Origin: Onchocerca volvulus
Taxonomy: Eukaryota; Nematoda; Chromadorea; Rhabditida; Onchocercidae
Assembly: GCA_000499405.2 (NCBI GenBank)
Contig: HG738139.1
Span: forward strand, 5,108,616 to 5,172,615
DNA: 64,000 nucleotides
Direction of reading: 5' to 3'
This document shows positions 1 to 11,277 of the stretch, one piece after another. The position numbers and the translations under genes were made by a program. The stretch's first letter is position 1. Each line of letters begins with the position of its first letter. The notes beneath the pieces were generated by a model. It was not told the origin of the DNA, did no database searches, and was given only the letters and a program-made list of their open reading frames with translations.

Positions 1-647
1 TGATGGAAGACGTTTATGACCTAAGGCCAAAACTAAACAAAAAAAAAACAAACAAAATTTTTGGTAACAGCCTTCTGTAAAAACAAAACAGAATGAAAAT
101 GGAATGAAAACCAAAACAATGGAAAGTTTTACACATGGAAATAAGCAGACGCTTCACAGTTCACAGACAAAACTGGAATAAAAAAAAAAAAAGAGAATAA
201 AAAGAAGCTTAAAATCAAAAACAAAACCGGCAGTGAATTGACTCATTTTCTGATATTAAAAAATCCTGAAAAATTAGTTGCAAGATCCTATAACTTGACT
301 CACTTTGACCTATAGTTTATTAACAGAGTTACTAATCTAATGACTATTTTATTTACTGTCACAGTTATACAAAACCCGATATATATCACAGCTCACTGAA
401 ATGAGAAATGAAATTGAGCTGCACTACTTAAAATAAATCACCGCCGATATCTCCTGAAAGACATAATTAAAAACGTCAATTATTACTATTAATATATAAC
501 TAAATTTCAGATCAAAAATTTTTCAGTATCCAAAATCGTCAGGAAAATTGTAAATCTAAGAAAAAAAAAATTTTGTTAAAAATAAAAAATTCCATAACAT
601 GTACTGCAAACTAATAAAGTTACTGTAAAATATTGTAGCTTATCCTT
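1..647. other. 3' flank of the MAGUK gene, no gene seen
   Basis: AT-rich sequence downstream of the MAGUK stop codon on the minus strand. It contains A-runs near 40-60 and 180-195. No reading frame with splice signals or family similarity was found. Part of it is presumably the MAGUK 3' untranslated region. Confidence 0.6.
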
Positions 648-3600
648 TTACTGATCAACCCAATCGGAGGGTACCCATGCTGGCTCATGCTCTAATTTGT
701 TCACTATGTTACGTAATTGTTCAAATGAAGCTTCGAAATTAGCATTTATTAGCACATGATCGAACATATGTCCGTAGATCTGAAAAAGCTGTTCACCAGC
801 TGAAATCATTTGTTCAAATTCCGAATCTGTAAATCCGCGAACTGCTGTTGGCGCTGATGTATTACTATTTCCATGATGAATAGAATCTGTAGCTTGTAAA
901 TTTCGTGCACGATGCAGACGTCGAGTTTCCTAGAAAGATACTACGTGCAATAAATTCAAATATCCATAACATTCTTAAGATTAGCCGTACAAATTAATAA
1001 AAATAAATTTTATAAAGAAATTTAAGAAAAGTTAAGCATTATAGTCAAAACGGATTAGCCAATTTTTTGTAAAAGTTACATTTTGAAGTCCCACAAGCAA
1101 TTCTTGTGACGACTGGTCAAAAGCAATGATTCTTTTTTGCTAATATACCTTTAAAATATCAAACGGCGGTGGTTTAACAAAAATAACGAAGGACTTGAAA
1201 ACTTTTGAACGCAAAACCCGTAATGCCAAAGGATGAGTATTCAGTACAGGTATATAACCTGAAAATGAATTGAAGTAATATAACAAGATAATGATAACGT
1301 TTCTTTTAATATCTTTCTCTTTCCCATCTTTCATAAAAAGACGAATCCCTCTATCACTAACATCATACCTTGCTTAATAACGGCATGAACTGAATCAGCA
1401 AGTGTACCATATAAATTTCCTTTATACTCTCCATATTCCAGGAATCGTCCTTGTCTTATCCACTGTTCCATATTTTCGCGCTTTGCGAAATGATAATCAA
1501 CACCATCTTTTTCATATGAACTGCAACGTATTGCTGATTGTTGGTCGTTTCGTTTCATGAATTTCTTAATCAATAGTTACTGTACTAATTTTTGTTCTTC
1601 TCACAGTTCTTCTTATTTAATTCACAATAAAACATGAAACAATTTTGAACAATCATTTCCATTTTCTCCTATTTTTTTATTTCAATGAATGATAACTACA
1701 GGAACTGTGATCAGAAACATTTTTTTAGACGAATAGATAAAAAACGAATTAAACGGACCAGTGATTTTGGGAAATCCACCGCTGTATTTAAAGGATTCGA
1801 TATCCAATTTAGTTTTGAACAATCATTAAACAACTTTCATGGAATTTTCTGATATTTCTTAAATTTTACCAGTAAATCGTCAAAATAACTAGGGAAAATT
1901 TCATGAAGAGACTTCTAATTAAAAAGATTTTACCGTTGAGGACGACTGGTATGAGGTACACTTGTTGCATAACGATCACTGTTGATAGCTATTAGTCGCT
2001 TTTTTAGTTCATTACGTCCAACACCTGGAGGCCCAATTAAAACGATAGGTCGAACGACAGATTGTTTCGGATAAAGCAGTGATACTGATTCATATAATAA
2101 GCTGTCAAACTGAAATTAAAACACTAAAATAAGTTAGAACTGAAAGCAAAAAAATATAAAAGGCAAAATAAATTGTAGTAAAAAAAGCGACAAATTTTAA
2201 CTTTCAAAGATAATAAATCTATCGATTAAAATCTCAATACCTGATAATGGCATAACATTATGCGGAGTTCAAAGGAAAAAGAAAAATGAAGATTTCGTTC
2301 GTTGCACCAATAAAAAGATAAAATTATTTAGTCGCTTCAAAAATATTAACAATTACAACTTTTAGTAAAGAAAAAAAAAAAACCTCATTAACAGTTTTTG
2401 AAAATTTTCGATTTCCACTCCTAAATTTTTCATTTTCTTTTGACGTTCGATGTTTTTGTTGCAATTCTTCTGATGGGATAAGACCCACTCGTTTTTTGAG
2501 CTGATTAGCTGAAATCGTATATCATTCTTTTCTTAATTCTTTAATAGAAAATACTGTATAAAAATTTCGCGAATGTTGCAAGCAAAAACAAAAAGAAGTT
2601 GCTTCAGTAAAATAAAAATTGCAGTGTACGATGGATCTACCAGAGGATGCTAATGGTAATGTCGCAAATGAGCCATGACCGAGTGAACGCGCTTGCCACC
2701 AATGTTCATCTCCTGTTACTACTAACTCCAATATTTCGCCTCGGGTAAAACAAAGAGCTGCTTCTGGACAAGGATGCAAGGAATCTCGACTACCAGAATA
2801 ATCGATCTGTAATTAAATCTGTATTCAAATCACTTGCATCATTTAGAATCTTACAATAGAATATATCAAATGTTTTACATTTTACATCTTCTTTCTTAAC
2901 TATTAATTGGCGATAAAACAGTACTATTAATCCTCAAAATTTTTTTTATATCAAATATTCCTAGTTGAAAGATCAACTAAAAAATACAATAGACGCTAAA
3001 CACAAAGAAAGCGAATGAACTTTAAACATGAAAATTACCAAAGCACGAACGTGTCGTGACTCATTCCACGCAATAATTGCGGGTATTTCAGCAGGTTCTA
3101 ATTTGAAAGTGACGGTACTGTTTTCATTGTTTTCATTACCCAACAATTTGACGATTTCATTCGGACTCATGCCCGTAACACAGACATTATTCACTTCCAA
3201 AACCCGATCTCCAACCTGCAAAGTTTGAAGATGGAGAAGTTGCCGAGTTAAAAAAAAAAAAAAAGAAACGACAGAAATCATAATAATTTGCATGACTTCA
3301 TCTTTATCAATCATAATTTTTTGCTGATAGGTTCTTTGCTGATAAATCCATCTCTTGCAGGAAATAACCATAATTTGAGGATCATCTGAAGATCGATGAT
3401 ACTCAAACGCATTTGACATTTTGGAATTGAAACATTTTCTATTCTACCACCATCAATTATCCATAGTAAATAGTAATACAGTATGAAGAATAAAAAAAAC
3501 ATGTTTCATTTAAATACGTTTTTTATAGTCTATGAAATAGGCAAAAAACATAGCTAAAAAAGATATCACTAAAAATAAAACTGCTAAGTTAAGATCGATT

Positions 3601-4600
3601 TTTTATTTAAATTAAGTAGCAATACCTATTTGCATTCTAAAAAAAAAAAGTTATCCAACCTGAATATTGCCGCTACGATCAGCCACTCCTCCAGCTATAA
3701 TACGGGCAATATACACTTTCCCATCAGCATCACATTTTATGGTAGCACCAAGTGCTTCATTACCTTTTACTAGTCGAACCAATTTAACAGCAATACCGTC
3801 ATCATCATCAACTTCATAAGGTATTTCTGGTAACTGTGGCAAATAGGTGCGATTTGAAGTAATATCATACACGGAGAATAAGCTCTGAAATTCTATAAAC
3901 AATAAAAACGAAAAGAATTCTGGTCACTTAATATAATTTGATCTGGATACTGTTAGACGTATAGTATAGGACAAGTATACTTGATGTACTATGTTCGAGA
4001 TAAGATTGCATATTCACATTCCACAAAGCTTTATTCTCAGAATGTTACTGAATAAATTAAATTTTAATTCCCGTACAAGCTAACTGGTCCAGTCATGCAT
4101 CACCTTAATAACAGGCTTGGAGAGAAGTGAAACAAGCTGTTGTACTGCGACCGATGGTGGAGCTGATTCTTCCCATTCGTATAATAGTGAATCAACTATT
4201 TCGGTTAATATACTATCTCTGAAAACCGCATTCTCATTATAATTACATTTCTTTTTTATCTCACTACAAAACATCGAACAAAATGCCATTTCTTTAAATC
4301 GAAAAATTCTGGAAACCGTTATTTAGTTTTCACTCTTTTAACAAGTAATGCATTCTCCGGAAAGCAAGAAATCTGATTAAGTAACTAATATGGTAAAATT
4401 CAATTAAAATACCCTATTCGTGAGAGATGTAAACCTCGATCGATCAATGTTCTGTGAATTATAGCAATACGTTTGAGATCATCAGCCGTTAAGCGTTTCT
4501 TTCGTTTACCAAGTTCATCTTCAACACATTCCAGAATGCATTCATATGCTTTCAGAAAAGCTTCGAACGTGACTGGCGTTGTATCCATCCGCCGTCGCAT
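648..4600 (-). CDS. magu-2: MAGUK p55-family scaffold, PALS1/MPP5-like (L27-PDZ-SH3-GUK)
   Basis: Ten exons (high to low): 4600-4413, 4218-4104, 3884-3660, 3215-3039, 2806-2641, 2508-2393, 2109-1934, 1520-1369, 1258-1149, 929-648. Phases agree throughout and give about 568 residues. Domains: L27-like helices about residues 10-100; PDZ about 132-218 (carboxylate loop EALGATIK, then GGVADRSG); SH3 about 232-310 (CFTRGEILEL, DEHWWQARS, VGLIPSEE); guanylate-kinase-like domain about 344-565 with degenerate P-loop IGPPGVGRNE, ending EPAWVPSDWV. The SH3 start (HPCPEAALCF) and the C-terminus resemble PALS1/Stardust most; C. elegans magu-2 is the nearest named relative I know. Such proteins are membrane-associated scaffolds at cell junctions and are not expected to have kinase activity. 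The product is shorter than vertebrate PALS1 at the N-terminus. In-frame starts lie at 4600 and 4588; an acceptor-like TTTCAG at 4651-4656 could be a trans-splice site. MPP7-like assignment is the main alternative. Confidence 0.92.
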
Positions 4601-5169
4601 ATGATAACTAATCAAACATCGATAATTATTCAATAAATCTTTGATCTAAGCTGAAATTTTATAAATTCATGAAACTGTCAAGAAATGATGTGAATTATCA
4701 GCCAAAATTGCTAGAGAAAACATTATTTGCGCACTGAATAAATATTAACTACGTATAGTCTATGTCCGCATATTTATAATCGGAAAAGATCAATTCTTTC
4801 AATTAATCGCTGAAACAATCCGGAAAAACATCATTTGTCACTATGACAAGACAGAAGCATTCCGGAAATGGTCGCGAAACTCTCATAGCTTGCAGGAATA
4901 AAATCTGGCAAGAAATCCCACCATCGACAACCGAAACGATCCGGAACGTCTGACATTCTCCTGAACCTATTCTCCAAACCAACTATCAGCGTGCACTAAT
5001 CGTGTGAAATGAAATCTCTGAATTGTTTCGCTCCTCTCATGTGGCAAAAATGAAGATAGAAATTTGCCGATTTTTCAAATATTGAATTAAAATTTAAAAA
5101 GTTGTAACAACAAAATTATAAATTATTTCAAAATGACAACTACAAGTCAAATCAATTTTTTTAGCTACT
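4601..5169. promoter_or_regulatory. divergent promoter region between MAGUK and RPN11-like genes
   Basis: Short intergenic stretch between two genes transcribed away from each other, so both promoters must lie here or overlap the genes. It contains three CCGGAA motifs (4820-4825, 4862-4867, 4941-4946), which are ETS-type cores, and a related CGGAAA near 4781. No TATA box was clear. Regulatory function is inferred from position and motif recurrence only. Confidence 0.55.
5156..5164 (+). other. probable SL trans-splice acceptor of the RPN11-like gene
   Basis: A T-run ending in AG lies five bases before the ATG at 5170, with no upstream coding exon. This is the usual arrangement of a nematode spliced-leader acceptor. 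It supports the chosen start but is unproven without RNA. Confidence 0.5.
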
Positions 5170-8100
5170 ATGGAACGGTTGCTCCGATTAATCGGTTTTA
5201 ATGGTGTATGTTATAAATAACTCATACAATTTTGACGATTCTATATTTGGCCTAGTTTTTGTCCTAGTTTTTGCTAGAATAAGTCTAGAATGTAGATGGC
5301 CAAACATATATAGCCTTGAATTAGCAATTAGGCACAATCTTATTTTTGTCATATTTTCAGAATTCTTCATCAGTTAGGCTTGATTTAACTCAATTTGGCC
5401 AATACATTCCTCTTCTTAAAGATGATATTGGCCACAAAATATCCTTCTTAAATTCAGCCTAAATATTTTCTATCGCATCGTGTAACAGTTAAACGATGAA
5501 TATATTATTGGAAGTTTTAAATGAGCATATTCTGATTCATCGCATGAACTTTGAACTTCCCTTTCCGAATGAAACACTGACTCATTTAACAAATATAAGC
5601 TTGCACAGATTTTACTTCAATGTTTGACTAAAACAAAAAATTAATAAAGTAAAAGTAAATTATGAAGTAAATTATTACTATAATAGTCGAGACATTAATG
5701 ATAGGTCATAGGTCATGCTTATTTTATTTTATGGCCAATATCATCCACTTCTTAAATTTGGCCTAAATACTATGCGTATTGCAGTTACCGAAAGGATCAC
5801 CTCAAGATGTACTGAAACATCCGGATACCTGTGAGATTCTGTACGTCTCATCACTTGCTCTTCTTAAGATGCTTCGACATAGTCGTGCTGGTATTCCTAT
5901 GGAAGTAATGTTATTGCCATTTTAAAATATTCTATAAATTATCCGTTCCATTACTTAATTAATTAACTAATTAATGTTTAAAATACATTTCATCATCTAA
6001 GAATTACGGATAAGTGATAAGGGAAGAATAACGCAAGGTCAAATAGGTCAACGAGATGGAGAATGAATTGATGCGTTACCTTGCGATTAGACAGATGATC
6101 AGATTTCTGTTCCAATAAGTATGTTTGCAGGTATGATCAAATTAATGAGATGGAAATCGCTAATTGGTACTTAATGAGAATTATTTAATTAAGACTGTGC
6201 AGATAGATGAGATAGACCAAGAACTGAGAGAAGTAATCCAAGGCAAAAATGCTGATATGGTTAATCCTCTTAATGATAATAGATTTCAATTTATATTTCT
6301 AACATTTATCAAATATTTAATCCTATTTCAAATTTCAATAGGTTTTAATGTATCAATCAATAATAATCAATTGATCTGATTGACTCTGCAACGCTTGATA
6401 ATTACTTGATAATTATTATCAATTATCAATTATAGCAAGATTTCTAGGTAATGGGTTTAATGCTAGGCGAATTCGTCGATGATTTTACGATCAATGTTGT
6501 TGATGTATTTGCTATGCCACAATCTGGAACAGTATGAAGCAAAATATTTTTAAAAAAACATAATTTATAAAAGGGGTGGGAGAGGTCGAGATCTGATCTC
6601 GATCAGATACGAAGTCAAGGAGAGGAAAAGATTGAGCAAGAAATTAGGCGGACAAGGATAAAATGTCTAAATGAGAAAAAGTACAAAAATTTTAAAATTT
6701 CTAGAAAAAGGACTTTTACTTTCAAATTTATTGCTGAAACATTCCAGCATCCTTTGATTTCCTTGCTAATTGCTCCAATTATATATGGGTAGCTTTACTA
6801 ATTAATTAAATATTAGAAAAAAGACGTTAAATTAATTCCAAAAAGATTCTTTTTATTAAAGTTATTTCAATAAATACTTCATTTTATATTGCACATCAAT
6901 TTCCTTTAGTAAGCAGTAAATTTTTGGGGTGTATCTGTGGAAGCAGTCGATCCGGTATATCAGACCAAAATGCTGGAAATGCTAAATCGTACAGGACGAG
7001 CCGAAATGGTTGTCGGATGGTATCATTCACATCCAGGATTCGGTTGTTGGTTATCCGGTGTTGATATTGCCACACAGCGAAGTTTTGAAGCGCTCAGTGA
7101 TCGTGCCGTTGCTTTAGTTATCGACCCGATACAATCGGTCAAAGGAAAGGTCAAAGGATATTTTTCAAGTCTGCTCTTTCCTTTTATCACTGAATCGCTA
7201 AAAAACATCAGCAAGTACCGCTGGCACTGGTCATATTTCAGGTAGTAATCGATGCATTTCGTACTGTTGGATCGAATATTTTGGAATTTAGTTTTTTGGA
7301 CGATGTTCAAAAGACACTGACACCTACTCAAGAATCACGACAAACCACTTCTAACTTGGGATATCTGGTGAAACATTCAGTCACTGATCAACTGCATGGA
7401 CTCGGCAAAAGGTTTCCTTCAAATTTAATTTTCATTAGATTAGAAGCAGAATTCATTATTTTCCTCTAAATTTTCTTAAAAAATTTTAATAAATTTAAAA
7501 ATCAGCATAATATTTCGACTATGATATATCTCATTTTGTCTACAGCTTCAACCTGAATTTTTTAACATTAAACCATTCCATACAGTGCATCCATTAATTA
7601 GACTGTTCAATTCATGAATTGAATTTTTTTTTTAATTTTAGCTATTATTCAATAACAATAAGTTTCAAGCTAACAGTTAAAGAACAGCAAATGCTGCAAA
7701 GTTTACAAATGAAAAATTGGGCCGAAGGATTACGACTGAATAATTTCGAAGTTACAACAAAAAATAATTTAACAAATATGCAAGAGTTGGTTAAAATGAT
7801 CAAACTTTATAAAAAAGTAATATGAATTGTATCGAAATTCATTTCAATCTAACTGAAATAAGAAGAAAGACTGAGATAGAATCAGATTATTATGAAGAAG
7901 ACATTAAGTAAAAAACTGAAATATCGTTCGCGTTCCAAGAACTGCTCGACTCCATTTATTGCCCAGTACTAAAATGGACTTAGGATTGTAATCCTGTAGA
8001 AAATTTAGTGATACAAATACTTTTACTGTTTCAAAGGACGAAATACAGAAATTAAGCTTAAATCTCATTTAAATCAATTTTTATCTTCATCGTAATGAAT

Positions 8101-8711
8101 GATCATCCTATTAATCAAAATACTAAGGAAAATCTAGATTTCAACATATTTAGATTTTACTATTTTTATTATGAACGAACTTTCATTCTGTTATGAAACT
8201 TTTTTTCCTATATTTCACTAAATCTCTGGATTTTTCAAAATTCAAGTTTAGAAAATCATGAAATTCAAAGAGAAAGAAAAAGATATTCTACCAAATTAAT
8301 ACTGAAGATTTTAACGTTGTTGTGTTGTCCTATTTAAATTTAATTGAATTTTATGGAGTTTAGTTTTTTATAAAATGCTTGTAGTAAGGAGTTAGCCATT
8401 CTGTTAATATTCTTAGATTTGAAATGAAACCAGTCTGTGTCCAATTAAATTAAACCTAAAATAACCAACAACTATTTATTTTTATTCTTTAAAAACAGGA
8501 ATTATGCGTGCTACCTAAAAAGCCACACGATGAAAAAGGAACGGAAAGCAAAACGGAGAAATTAAAATCAGTGTCAAAGGCTGAAACTGAAGCAAAACAA
8601 GTTGGTCATTTCAATCCAAAGCGACATCTGGCCAGTATTGCAAATGATTTGATGAAAGATAACATTTTACATGAACTGTGTTCCATGATCGATGCCAGTG
8701 CTTTTCAGTAA
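5170..8711 (+). CDS. rpn-11: divergent RPN11/PSMD14-like JAMM deubiquitinase (26S proteasome lid)
   Basis: Seven exons: 5170-5205, 5785-5904, 6448-6531, 6928-7149, 7242-7411, 7642-7816, 8499-8711, about 339 residues. The MPN+ domain is unmistakable: start [10 protein letters not shown], then [27 protein letters not shown], the zinc motif [19 protein letters not shown] and [22 protein letters not shown] residues E52, H113, H115 and D126 are all present and sit at the same numbers as I recall for human PSMD14. RPN11 removes ubiquitin chains from substrates at the proteasome lid. Odd points: about 12 extra residues before [17 protein letters not shown] has become HGLGKRYYS; the C-terminal helices are strongly diverged with a lysine/glutamate-rich linker before FNPKRHLA; and exon 4 begins after GG instead of AG. 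A poly(A) signal AATAAA lies at 8839-8844. RPN11 is normally among the most conserved proteins, so this may be a second, divergent copy rather than the housekeeping gene, or a decaying one. Confidence 0.85.
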
Positions 8712-11277
8712 TTACCTTTCAAAATATGCAGAAATTCATAGCCTTTATAATTCATTCTCTTCTCAAAAATCCTTCTTTAAAAACTGTATGGTCTTATGTA
8801 ATGTATGCAAAATTTGATTCTCCTCTATATTTCATTCCAATAAAACTTCAGAATGTGTATCACAGTTTAATTCATCATGCGACTTAGTAATCATCAGAAT
8901 CATCATCTCCAGGAAAAAACTCGATGCTTGAAGATAATTGCATTTATGTCTTTCTCAATCGATATAAAAGCTTTTAATAATTGCGTAAACATCTCTTCTG
9001 TAAAAGTTAACAAGAAAAACTGAAGTTCTGATTTTAACTTTCTTCTTTATGTGCTAATTTCATAGCTGAAGGTTGAAATTGAAATTGAAATAATTTTATC
9101 ATCTGAATTACTAGTGATAATTTCAAATATATTTATAATTACCGTACTCACACTCATACATAATATAAATGTTATTATTTTTCAAATGAGTAAATAATAC
9201 TGGTGAAAATCAGATACATTTGAATCGAATAACACTTAAGTAACAGATGTTACTTTCGGATATTCAAATGACTAGGCAACAAAAAAACCTGAATTGTGTG
9301 TCAATAAATCAATTCAATAATAGTGAGAGTTTCAAAAAAAAAAAAGAATTTATCAGTAATTCTCCACTTATTTCATATTTTTCCAAGTTTTTTCCGACCA
9401 CCATTATCTACTGAAGCTGAATTTTCATATCGAAATATTAGGAATGTGATAAAATAGAAAAATTGACACACTTCGATTTTACATGAAGCAGTATTAATAT
9501 TATTGTTCGGCATAAAATAAGCACTTTACTTAACGAATCAGTAAATTGACCAAATAATTTATAATTTAAAAAATTTTCAACATTCTCGGTCATGATATTT
9601 GAGAATTCCAAAAAAAATACAATTTTTTGGCCTTTCAAATATCCCAAATTTAAATCTATCCAGTTCATCTATTAACGCAATCAAAACGAATACTTTAAAA
9701 TAATTCAATACAAAAACAGAAATAAAATTTTAGCAGACATTAATGAAGTTTAAAAACGAGAAACATCAAGAGATTTACGGTTTTTTAAAACACCGAATGA
9801 TTTTTGGAAGCTTTTTTTAAAACTTTTAAAAAAATTTTCTGACCAATTTTCCGGAACTGCATCATACTCATTGACTCGAGTAGTATTCTGCAATCGAAGA
9901 TACTAAGGAATTGTTTTAAAACTAAAAAGTTTTACAATATACTTAGAAGTAATTGATTTCGAGCAATATTTTTAAATTTTAATAATGCAATACCTGTACT
10001 ATAAACAAGGTCCTTTACATAATCTTGAGTAAAACTCATATTCTAAATTATCTTAGCAACTTTTTAATCCGAATAATTTTGACTTCGCAATGAATCTTTT
10101 ACTTATAATAAGAATTCAGTATAAAAAAAAAAAAAATACATTATCAAATGCACACCTTTTCATTTGGGTCAAGATACTGTTCTCCATTCATTTGTGCACA
10201 CGATGACAGATCATTCTTATCTGAACAAAGTCATACATTACTACCGAATGGCGATAACTGTATATATTTGATAAGAGCTGTTGATTAATTACCATCTTAT
10301 AGCATTATAACTTGATCCGGTATGATCATATTTTGTGCATGTATATATTATTTTTGATTTAACTTATTTACGCCAATTCTATCCACTCCTAATCCAAATC
10401 TAATATATGTTTTCTCAGTACGATCTAAGTGCTAAATTTCATGTAATCTAAATGTCTACCCATGTCAATTAAAATTTCAATTTCATTTTCAATTACAATC
10501 ATTATGCTCCTTTTAATTATACGGTTTTAATTGAGAACTGAAAAGAGTGTGAAAAATATTAATATCTTGATAATTATCTAATTAATTTCTGAATCAGTCT
10601 CTACTTAAAAAGATGAAATTTTGAACTATAAATTCTGCATTATTAGATTTCAGATAAAAACATTATAGCGAGATTACTATGTTATTTTTAATTTATAGAG
10701 TAAACATTGAAAAGAAATAGAAAAATTTTCAGTACTAATTCAAAAGAAGCAAAGAACAGAAACACAAAAATAATTTAAATATGTCTTTTATGAAATGCAA
10801 AAACAAAATCATAAAAATTAAATAATCATCACATTATAAACAACAATAATAATAATAATATTATTATATTATAAATTAGAGAGCGTCCTGTTTTCTGTCA
10901 GATGGTTCAAGGCAATTTCAAAATTTTTAAAAATAAAAGAGCAGTGCAGGTAAATTATTGACTTATGATTTTATTTTTCAAATATTTCTTAAGTCTTTGT
11001 TTACATAAATAACAGGTTCCGGAATGTACTATACAGTAATAATATGACACTATTCATGTTTTTTTTTATTTTTTTTTTCATTTTCCTTCATTTCATTTTT
11101 ATTCATTTTTTCTTTCGTTCGCTCTAATTTTCTCTCAAATTTATTGTTGCTTCTCTCTGCATTAAATTTTCTTAAAATCATTTGTTATCAACTACCGTCA
11201 TCATCACTTTAATAGTGACAAAAAATAGGATAATATACTCATGTGGTGATTAGCTGCTTAATTAATTTAATTCCCGT
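8712..11277. other. intergenic between convergent RPN11-like and rhotekin-like genes
   Basis: The first about 130 bases are the 3' end of the RPN11-like transcript, with AATAAA at 8839-8844. The rest is AT-rich, with an AATAAT run near 10850-10862 and T-rich tracts around 11060-11110. No convincing coding exon was seen on either strand. Possible further 3' exons of the rhotekin-like gene could lie here if its last visible exon splices onward, but none was recognised. Confidence 0.5.

Noticed and set aside
7023..7331. 102-codon minus-strand frame
   Set aside because: Antisense shadow of the highly conserved JAMM exon of the RPN11-like gene.
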